DNA from: JBQTIP01 sp052388025
GTDB taxonomy: Bacteria; Actinomycetota; UBA4738; HRBIN12
DNA: 10,140 nt
Reading direction: 5' to 3'
NCBI GenBank assembly: GCA_052388025.1
Contig: JBQTIP010000153.1
Coordinates: 1-10,140 of the forward strand
Made by a program: the position numbers and the translations under genes. Positions 5,601-9,977 of the stretch are shown one piece after another. How positions within the stretch are numbered: position 1 is the first letter of the stretch; each line of letters opens with the position of its first letter. Under the pieces are notes generated by a model that worked only from the letters and a program-made list of their open reading frames with translations, was not told where the DNA came from and ran no database searches.

Positions 5601-7540
5601 TCGGTCATGGGGCCAACCAGGACATGGTTGACGCCGAGGAGAGCGGCGAGGTCCGGGTAGGAGGCGCACCGACCGTAGTAGTCGGCCCGGATGGCCGCCA
5701 CAACCACGGCGCGCCCCTTCGTTTCCCGGATGCCCGCCAGCAGGGCCCGGACGAAGGCGGCCCGCTCCTCCTCGTCCCGGCACGCAGTGAAGACCTCCTC
5801 GAACTGGTCGACGAGGAGCACCAGGCGGCCCTCTTCCCCCGCCTCGGCGGCCCGGCGCAGCAGCCCCTCCACGGACCCATCGTCCATACCGGGAAGGCCA
5901 CGGCGGAGCTCTTCCAGGGGATGATCCCCAGGGCGCATCACCGTCGTGGGCCACCGATCGCTCCCCGGGAGGACCCCAGAGGCGAGGGCGGGGAGGAGCC
6001 CGGCTCGCACGGCGGAGGACTTCCCGCTCCCCGAGGGTCCGACCACCCCCAGGAAAGAGGCTCCGACCAGCCGAGCCACGATCTCGGCCACCAGACGCTC
6101 CCGGCCGAAGAAGTAGTCGGCGTCTTCCGCCTCGAAGGGGGCAAGCCCCTTGAAGGGGCAGATGACGCGATCGATCTCGGTCTCGGGGATCTCCGCCGCA
6201 TAGAGGCGGGTCCGCTCCCGGGCGAGCTGCAGGTCGATGACGTTCGTGGCGAGCTCTGCCTCCGCGGCCCGTAGCCCGCTGCGCCCGGTGGCGGCTCGGT
6301 CGGCGGAGGAGCCCAGACTCCTCGCGGCCTCCGCCCTGACCCACTCGCTCACCACCCGGTGGACGAGCCCGGGGATGCCCCCGGTCTCCTTCAGGATGTC
6401 GCCGATGGGCAGCCTCGAGGCGGTGGGACCGGCGTACAGGTCCGCGATCCTCCGCACCCCCTCCTCGTCGAGCGGCTCCAGACGCCGCCGGGAAGCCTCG
6501 GGCGGTCGGGCCCGCTCCAGCAGGGCAGACAGCGTCGGCGGCGGGCTCCCGTCCCGGTGGGTCCCGAGCACCATGAGGGGCCGGCCGGCGACGGACGCGA
6601 CGAGGGCATCCAGGGCGTCGAGGACGGTGCCCCCAGCGAGGTCGAGGTCGTCGACCACGACCAGCGTGGGGCGGTCGACCGAGCGCGCTCTACGCATCGC
6701 TTCGAGGGCGGCATGGGCGGGTCCCGCGCACCTGGCGTACAGGACCGGATAGCCCGAGGCGTGCACCTCCCTGGCCAGCTCGGCAGCGAGGCGGGTCTTG
6801 CCGACCCCCTCGGGCCCGGCGACGAAGACCGCCCGGCCCAGGCCGTGTCTCGTTCGGCGCCACCCCCACCTCAGCCACCGGAGGTCCCGCTCTCTTCCCA
6901 CCAGGGGCGTCACGGGATCGAGCTCTGCCGGAAGATCCCCTCGCTCGGCTCCCGGGAGCGGCTCGACGGGCACGCCGGGCGGCGAGATCTCCTCGGCCAG
7001 AACCCGCACGGCGTTCACGGGCTCCTGCAGGCCCTTGAGCTCAAGCGCCCCCAGGGGCTCGTACCGGATCCCCTCCACGGTCCTCGCAAGATGGACCACG
7101 CCCTGGCTCGCGATGACCTCTCCGGGCCCGGCCCGAGCGCAGAGCCGGGCTGCGAGGTTCAGGGCTCCTCCGCGGTACCCCTCCCCGACCGCAACCGCCT
7201 CACCGGCATCGAGCCCGATCCCGGCCTTCAGGGGGAGGGTCGGGTCGGCCGCCGTCTCCGAGGCGAAGGCCTGCTCGAGCTCGACGGCGGCCCGGATAGC
7301 GCTCCGGGCCGAGTCGAACACCGCCAGGGCCTCGTCGCCCCGCAGCTCGATCACCTCGCCCCTGTGAGCCTCCACCGCCTCCCGGGCGATCCCGGCGAAT
7401 CTCGTGGCCAGGCGGGCGGCCGCTTCGTCTCCTCGTTCCTGAGTGAAGCGGGTGTAGCCCCGGACGTCGGCGATGAGGAACGTCCGGATCGCGGCGGGGC
7501 GGTCCGACGAGGCAGCCCCGTTCCCGGGCGACGGCGTCAT
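2684..7540 (-). CDS. Giant cyclase-like / AAA / nSTAND1 / WD40 membrane-tethered signalling protein
   Basis: A 1618-residue protein. Residues about 17-185 are a class III nucleotide cyclase homology domain with metal Asp25 ('ADVRGYT') and Asp69 ('RGDEALAVF') and the Asn128/Arg132 pair ('NLAAR'); the usual adenine-specifying Lys and Asp positions are Glu65 and Gly125. Residues about 205-400 are an AAA-type NTPase (Walker A GPEGVGKT 242-249, Walker B VVVDD to 298). Residues about 460-810 are an nSTAND1 module ('PFKGL..FEAEDADYFFGRE', Walker A GPSGSGKS 501-508, Walker B LVLLVDQFEE 573-582, 'HEALLREWPRLRGWL'). One membrane helix is at 890-911, then about 14 WD40-type repeats ('FSPDG..LATAS.DGT.RVWD') from about 985 to 1590, enough for two seven-blade propellers. 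The end 'LTDDECRQYLHQEECP' is typical of actinobacterial nSTAND-WD40 proteins. ATG 7540 is preferred over a far upstream ATG at 7672, because the cyclase fold starts soon after it and a leader ORF overlaps it as ATGA. Likely role: ligand sensing by the propellers, NTP-driven switching, and output through the cyclase-like domain (inference). Confidence 0.9.
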   Translation of the reverse strand: MTPSPGNGAASSDRPAAIRTFLIADVRGYTRFTQERGDEAAARLATRFAGIAREAVEAHRGEVIELRGDEALAVFDSARSAIRAAVELEQAFASETAADPTLPLKAGIGLDAGEAVAVGEGYRGGALNLAARLCARAGPGEVIASQGVVHLARTVEGIRYEPLGALELKGLQEPVNAVRVLAEEISPPGVPVEPLPGAERGDLPAELDPVTPLVGRERDLRWLRWGWRRTRHGLGRAVFVAGPEGVGKTRLAAELAREVHASGYPVLYARCAGPAHAALEAMRRARSVDRPTLVVVDDLDLAGGTVLDALDALVASVAGRPLMVLGTHRDGSPPPTLSALLERARPPEASRRRLEPLDEEGVRRIADLYAGPTASRLPIGDILKETGGIPGLVHRVVSEWVRAEAARSLGSSADRAATGRSGLRAAEAELATNVIDLQLARERTRLYAAEIPETEIDRVICPFKGLAPFEAEDADYFFGRERLVAEIVARLVGASFLGVVGPSGSGKSSAVRAGLLPALASGVLPGSDRWPTTVMRPGDHPLEELRRGLPGMDDGSVEGLLRRAAEAGEEGRLVLLVDQFEEVFTACRDEEERAAFVRALLAGIRETKGRAVVVAAIRADYYGRCASYPDLAALLGVNHVLVGPMTEEELRRAIELPARRVGLRVEPELTDALVADVVGEPGALPLLSTTLLELWQRRQGRTLTTASYRETGGVRGAVARLAEDAYGRLSEDQQRLARSILLRLAGLGDGEAAVRRRVPLAELDVERNEDAARVLAVLTDARLVTTSDGFVEVAHEALLREWPRLRGWLEEDVQGRRLHLHLAQTAREWEEGGREDADLYRGARLASALDWTATHGLELNELEREFIEHSRLASEREAERQRRVNRRLRGLLAGVAVFLVVALVAGGLALVQRGRAERAARIATARELAAAADANLTVDPERSILLALEAVETARPLDGDTLRVAEEALHRAVVASRVLVTVEGSGNFVALSPDGSRLVSAYSGGAAIFVGTGDVVSVLDGAADVRGAAWSPDESRIATASGNGTMTIWRASDGRELRTVAAHEGGVLSVVFSPDGGQVATLGIEDGRAALWDASAGDLVQSFEAYTGGPVETAINVAEYLSFSPEGERLAVGVPLFAQGEDEPGVMARVWNLRSGRLELALEGGPGVEDVQFSPDGTLLAIARGDMSVVNLRDARTGRQLATLYGHRSNVYDVEFNADGTRLATASADGTARVWELTSDPVGGKELSTLAGHGAFVTELAFGPEDVVATASTDGTTRLWDASPEGRGELLVLPGLDPSSSFNGDVEFTPDGRRLVSSSRPDGVAREWDVRTGEELLTLEGHAIGSAVNGIDVSPDGTMIATASVDKLVKVWDAASGEELFTFSGHAACPLDCFVLDVEFSPDGSLFASGGVDATARIVETATGEERTRFEGHKGIVFGIEFSPDGRHVATASWDGTARVWDVESGEYVVLAPGSEEITSVSFSPDGALLAMGGFDGSVRVWDWASAEQLSEWPADPGGVFDVAFSPDGTLLAAGGPGGITLWNVATGSLRLALTGPAWRLTFSPDQRYVAASTGPFIRVFVVGIEDLIELARSRVTRSLTDDECRQYLHQEECPANP

Positions 7541-7581
7541 CGGAGACAAGCGGGCAGCCGCTGAATGATGACGCTCGGCAT
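7537..7581 (-). CDS. Possible 14-residue leader peptide translationally coupled to the cyclase-STAND gene
   Basis: ATG 7581-7579 opens MPSVIIQRLPACLR and stops at TGA 7539-7537, overlapping the ATG of the giant gene (7540-7538) as ATGA. A purine run GAGGGGGG sits about 3-7 nt upstream, whereas the large gene has no ribosome site of its own. The predicted transcript start is about 20 nt upstream of this ATG. This arrangement fits translational coupling, with the leader loading ribosomes for the large ORF. It is too short for homology evidence. Confidence 0.4.
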   Translation of the reverse strand: MPSVIIQRLPACLR

Positions 7582-7607
7582 GTGCCCCCCTCGTGCGGGT
7601 TGAGCCA

Positions 7608-7636
7608 ATTGTGGAACGCTCCACGGAGCGATTCAA
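7608..7636 (-). promoter_or_regulatory. Promoter of the cyclase-STAND gene with a palindrome in its spacer
   Basis: Leftward -35 TTGAAT (7636-7631), 17-bp spacer, -10 CACAAT (7613-7608). The spacer holds the perfect palindrome CGCTCC-N2-GGAGCG (7617-7630), a natural repressor or activator site between the two boxes. An overlapping GTGGA-N4-TCCAC (7611-7624) offers an alternative pairing. The regulator is not encoded next door. Confidence 0.5.
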
Positions 7637-7955
7637 GGGGGAAACGCCCCTAGGAGCGCCGCCACCGTGCAAGGATGGCGGAGCTACCCCCGCAGCTCAT
7701 AGAAGCTAGAGGACCTTCCCCCGGCCCGCCACTGCACGAGGTGAGGTGACCCCCCTCGATCCGCTACGCCGCGACGTGCCAGATCCTGTCAACTTGGCCC
7801 AGCCGATGGTTGAGCGAACCGACGACACCGGCTCCCCGGATCACCCCGGCCCCATGAGCGCGCCGCGACCCAGATCATGGGCCTGGCTCGCCTTGGTGCG
7901 TGCGCTCTAACCTTCGCCTCCGCTTGCTTTGCTTGGAAGGTGTCGGGAATCGCTC
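7637..7955. other. Intergenic region between the cyclase-STAND gene and the RelE/Phd cassette
   Basis: This stretch holds no convincing ORF. It contains small hairpins GGGG-N5-CCCC (near 7638-7650) and GAGCT-N8-AGCTC (7681-7698), and the first copy of the 56-bp direct repeat (7868-7923). There is no obvious promoter facing either way beyond the one at 7608-7636. Confidence 0.4.
7868..7923 (+). repeat. Direct repeat flanking the RelE/Phd cassette, left copy
   Basis: Begins ACCCAGAT, contains GGCTCGCC-TTGGTGCGT and TCTAACC, and ends CGCCTCCGC. It matches 8635-8691 at about 47 of 57 aligned positions by eye, with one gap. Copies sit in the same orientation, one downstream of the toxin and one upstream of the antitoxin, 767 bp apart. 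Confidence 0.6.
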
Positions 7956-8288
7956 TCAAGGGAGCGCGGCGAGGATCCGTTCGAGGTCCCGTCGGTTCAC
8001 GATGCGCTCCACCAAAACGGTCCCCGCCTCGACCGGCTCGCCCCGGGTGCGGCTGAGCGCTGTTCGCTCTCCTCGCTCGAGCGGGCGGTAGGCGATCCGC
8101 CAATCGCCTGTCCTGAGCCGGCGCCAGGGAGGCCGACCCTCCAGGGCCTTCACATCGAGGTTCGCCGGCGGAGGAACACGGGCCAGGGCCTCAAGGACCC
8201 GAACAACGGCCCGAGCCGCGCGTCGGTCCGCTCGGGCGATCCGCTCGAGATCCTTCGTTGCCCGCGGCGAGAGCGCCGGGGCGCTCAG
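7956..8288 (-). CDS. RelE/ParE-family toxin with a CTG start
   Basis: A 110-residue small basic protein. It shows the RelE/ParE layout: an N-terminal helix pair 'SPRATKDLERIARADRRARAVVRVLEALARV', then 'PANLDVKALEGRPPWRRLRTGDWRIAYRP' (the conserved 'L.G..pWRlRvGdwRi.Y' core strands) and the ending 'ERIVNRRDLERILAAL'. RelE-type toxins cleave ribosome-bound mRNA, whereas ParE-type toxins poison gyrase; the sequence does not decide which. Between the upstream region and GTG 8153 there is no ATG, GTG or TTG in frame, but the family homology clearly extends upstream. The best start is CTG 8288-8286, which overlaps the antitoxin TGA (8287-8285) as CTGA, giving translational coupling. The 65-residue version from GTG 8153 would lack the whole N-terminal helix pair. 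It follows its antitoxin in one operon. Confidence 0.82.
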   Translation of the reverse strand: MSAPALSPRATKDLERIARADRRAARAVVRVLEALARVPPPANLDVKALEGRPPWRRLRTGDWRIAYRPLERGERTALSRTRGEPVEAGTVLVERIVNRRDLERILAALP

Positions 8289-8533
8289 AGGCCGAGGTCC
8301 CGGACGACTTCGGAGAGGCTTTGGGTCTTGCCCTCCATGATCTCCTTGGAGACCTGCTCCTCTGCGGGGATGAGAGCTTCGAGAGCGCGGTCGAGGAGCT
8401 CCTCCTCATCGATCGGCACGAGGGCTGCCACGGGCCGGCCGTTGGAGGTCACGAGGATCTTGCGCCGGTCCCGCTCGACCTGGCGCAAGACCTCACCGGT
8501 ACGGTGAGCGAGTTCCCGGACGGTGACGGCCAT
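8285..8533 (-). CDS. Phd/YefM-family antitoxin
   Basis: An 82-residue antitoxin. The N-terminus 'MAVTVRELAHRTGEVLRQVERDRRKILVTSNGRPVAALVPIDEEEL' is the Phd/YefM DNA-binding fold, with 'ILVTSNGRPVAALVP' as the hallmark strand pair. The C-terminal tail (about 45-82), rich in Glu with 'EVVRDLGL' at the end, would be the toxin-wrapping segment. ATG 8533-8531 has GAGG (8542-8539) 5 nt upstream. The stop overlaps the toxin CTG. An 18-bp imperfect palindrome just upstream (8548-8565) is a likely autoregulatory operator. It neutralises the neighbouring RelE/ParE toxin. Confidence 0.9.
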   Translation of the reverse strand: MAVTVRELAHRTGEVLRQVERDRRKILVTSNGRPVAALVPIDEEELLDRALEALIPAEEQVSKEIMEGKTQSLSEVVRDLGL

Positions 8534-8547
8534 CTTGACCTCGTTTC

Positions 8548-8565
8548 GTGAGACGATTGTCTTAC
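8548..8565. promoter_or_regulatory. Probable Phd operator
   Basis: GTGAGAC-N4-GTCTTAC pairs at 6 of 7 arm positions. It is 15 bp upstream of the antitoxin ATG and overlaps a -10-like GACAAT on the minus strand (8561-8556). Phd-type antitoxins bind such palindromes to repress their own operon. No good -35 was seen. Confidence 0.5.
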
Positions 8566-8995
8566 AGCATAGCCTCCGCGGTCGCCCTCGTCCAGCCAGG
8601 TTTTCAAGCGACTCGTCCCCAGGAACGGCTACTCACCCAGATTGCCGGGCCGGGCTCGCCCTGGTGCGTATGGTCTAACCTCCGCCTCCGCGAATCGGTA
8701 GTCGTACGAACCCCTAGCCGTCCGACTTCCACACCTACCGCATCGCTTGCGGTTCATCGGCTTGGTGTCCACGGTCAAAGGCACGCTCCGTCCACGAGTG
8801 CCCTTGCCGCCTTCCCGACACACTCAACTTCCCTGACCAACTCAACTTCGCCTTCGCCCTGCCAGAACCGGCGCGGCTTCCGGCGCCGCGTATGCCTCAG
8901 CTCATCGTCACCCTCCATCCGTGGCCAGACACTACACCGGTCACAAGCCAGAACGGCTTCGTCATGCTGTCGTCCAGCCCGGATACGATCGGGCG
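8566..8995. other. Intergenic region between the two toxin-antitoxin modules
   Basis: These 430 bp lie between divergent modules. They hold the second 56-bp direct repeat (8635-8691), a hairpin ACCGCA-N5-TGCGGT (8737-8753) without a T-run, and a repeated 10-mer ACTCAACTTC (about 8822 and 8840). Reading frames here are short and look like no known protein; the frame continuing upstream of the HigB-like gene to GTG 8921 has no ribosome site and is outside the family fold. Confidence 0.4.
8635..8691 (+). repeat. Direct repeat flanking the RelE/Phd cassette, right copy
   Basis: Partner of 7868-7923 (ACCCAGAT ... GGCTCGCCCTGGTGCGT ... TCTAACC ... CGCCTCCGC). The end of this copy, TCCGCCTCCGCGAA (8681-8694), is also identical over 14 bases to the tRNA-Sec acceptor end at 2607-2620. 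Confidence 0.6.
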
Positions 8996-9397
8996 GTGGG
9001 GAACCTTCAAACCGTCTACTACCGGGCTCCGGATGGGTCCGAGGCTGTCAGCAACTTCATCGACGGCCTGGATCCCAAGCGGCAGGTCGTCCTCGACAAC
9101 CAGATCGACCGCTTGAACATGCTCACCCCTGCCGGCCCCCACCTCCCGTTCCCACACAGCTCCCAGGTGAGGGGCGAGCTCCGAGAACTCCGCTGCCATT
9201 ACGGGAGAGAGCTCTACCGCGTGCTCTACCGCCGATCCCAGAACCTGATCATCCTGCTGCACATGTTTCGGAAGGACACAGGGGCGATCCCAGAGTCCGA
9301 GATTCGGATCACCGAAGAGCGATGGAACGACTTCAAGGCCAGGATGGACGCCCTGAAGCGAAGGCCTCCTCGGGCCGCCGGCCATGACGCCCCGTGA
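8996..9397 (+). CDS. higB: HigB/Gp49-like toxin of the RelE/ParE superfamily
   Basis: A 133-residue protein from GTG 8996. It has the phage-derived Gp49-like/HigB layout: 'TVYYRAPDGSEAVSNFIDGLDPKRQVVLDNQIDRLN' (strand and helix pair), 'LPFPHSSQVRGELRELRCHYGRELYRVLYRR' (core strands with conserved basic residues), then 'LIILLHMFRKDTG' and 'ERWNDFKARMDALKRR' as the C-terminal helix. HigB toxins are ribosome-dependent mRNA endonucleases. The frame is open back to a GTG at 8921, but family members begin just before 'TVYYRAPDG'. GTG 8996 lies 6 nt after a TAnnnT box (TACGAT, 8984-8989), which would suit a leaderless message. Toxin-first order, followed by an XRE antitoxin, matches higBA. Confidence 0.85.
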   Translation: MGNLQTVYYRAPDGSEAVSNFIDGLDPKRQVVLDNQIDRLNMLTPAGPHLPFPHSSQVRGELRELRCHYGRELYRVLYRRSQNLIILLHMFRKDTGAIPESEIRITEERWNDFKARMDALKRRPPRAAGHDAP

Positions 9398-9402
9398 ACC
9401 TG

Positions 9403-9431
9403 TTGTCGCCACTTACCAGAAGTGGTAAGCT
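9403..9431 (+). promoter_or_regulatory. Internal antitoxin promoter with an embedded operator palindrome
   Basis: CTTACCA-GAAG-TGGTAAG (9412-9429) is a perfect 7-bp inverted repeat, interleaved with CCACTT-N5-AAGTGG (9409-9425). It sits between -35 TTGTCG (9403-9408) and -10 TAAGCT (9426-9431), 17 bp apart. An XRE antitoxin bound here would silence its own promoter while leaving the upstream toxin promoter untouched. Confidence 0.6.
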
Positions 9432-9454
9432 CAGCGTCAACGGAAGGAGGGGGC

Positions 9455-9793
9455 ATGGCGAGGACGAGCCCCATCGGGACAACGGTTGCGGAGGCCAGAG
9501 CGCGGCGGGCGCGGCGAAGCCCCGCCTACCGTGCAGAGCAGCTGCGGCTCGCGCAGTTCGAGGAGCTGGCCCGGCTGGTGATCAAGCACCGCGCCGCCCT
9601 CGGCATCTCCCAGGAGGAGCTGGCTAGGCGCGTCGGAACCAGCCACTCCGCCATCTCCCGGATCGAGAGCGGCCGGCATAAGACGAGCGTGGAGACCCTG
9701 CAGCGTCTGGCGCATGCCCTGGGTCTGCGGCTCGTCCTCGGCTTCGAGAGCGGCCCTCGGGAGCGACCGGTCCGAGAACTGGTGAGTGCCTGA
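9455..9793 (+). CDS. higA: HigA-type XRE-family antitoxin
   Basis: A 112-residue protein with an XRE helix-turn-helix at about residues 47-98: 'LVIKHRAALGISQEELARRVGTSHSAISRIESGRHKTSVETLQRLAHALGLRLVLGF', including the typical 'ISQEELARRVGTSHSAISRIESG'. ATG 9455 was chosen because GGAAGGAGG (9442-9450) sits 4 nt before it; a GTG at 9422 in frame lies inside the operator palindrome. The gene is 57 bp downstream of the HigB-like toxin. It should bind the toxin and repress the module through the palindrome at 9409-9429, which has its own promoter and so allows extra antitoxin synthesis. Confidence 0.88.
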   Translation: MARTSPIGTTVAEARARRARRSPAYRAEQLRLAQFEELARLVIKHRAALGISQEELARRVGTSHSAISRIESGRHKTSVETLQRLAHALGLRLVLGFESGPRERPVRELVSA

Positions 9794-9849
9794 TCCTCCC
9801 CGACCCGAGGCCCTGAAGGAAGAAGTCGCCCGGCATCTGCTTGCCTTGT

Positions 9850-9868
9850 TGCAAACGACTTGCAAACG
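9850..9868 (+). repeat. TGCAAACG-N3-TGCAAACG repeat pair, copy 2
   Basis: TGCAAACG at 9850-9857 and 9861-9868 has the same 11-bp spacing as at 2423-2441. It lies just past the HigA gene. One frame through it reads LLQTTCKRPGHHRTSPG and stops at 9924-9926, which resembles a basic tail of a tyrosine integrase without the catalytic part. Confidence 0.5.
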
Positions 9869-9870
9869 TC

Positions 9871-9910
9871 CGGGACATCACCGGACATCACCTGGCAGCA
9901 CCAGACAGCA
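9871..9910 (+). repeat. Four tandem 10-bp repeats
   Basis: CGGGACATCA, CCGGACATCA, CCTGGCAGCA and CCAGACAGCA follow one another without gaps (consensus CCnGaCAkCA). The period of about one helical turn directly after the TGCAAACG pair suggests protein-binding sites or a decayed repeat. The element CAGCACCAGA is also found at 2510-2519 in the other junction. Confidence 0.45.
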
Positions 9911-9960
9911 CGAAAGTCCCAGCTGACCTGAACGGGCGCGAGCAGGCCAACCGTTTCCGC

Positions 9961-9971
9961 GAGGAGGTGAT
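9961..9971 (+). promoter_or_regulatory. Perfect Shine-Dalgarno sequence before a CTG start
   Basis: GAGGAGGTGAT is a full complement to the 16S 3' end (AGGAGGTGAT), 6 nt ahead of CTG 9978. No ATG, GTG or TTG lies in the same frame nearby, so this site fixes CTG as the start of the downstream gene. Confidence 0.7.
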
Positions 9972-9977
9972 CCGGTT

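Noticed and set aside
7541..7672. Extension of the giant gene upstream to ATG 7672
   Set aside because: The extra 44 residues are low-complexity and family-free, they would cover the predicted promoter and leader, and no ribosome site is placed for 7672.
7789..8103. Leftward 104-residue frame over the toxin 3' end
   Set aside because: It is a shadow of the toxin in another frame and then runs through the repeat; composition is Arg/Pro/Ala-rich as in GC-rich shadow frames.
8737..8753. Hairpin ACCGCA-N5-TGCGGT as a rho-independent terminator
   Set aside because: No T-run follows on either strand and no gene ends next to it.
8629..8823. Leftward 64-residue reading frame with two CxxC-like cysteines
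   Set aside because: It is largely the 56-bp repeat read as protein; no start signal and no recognisable fold.
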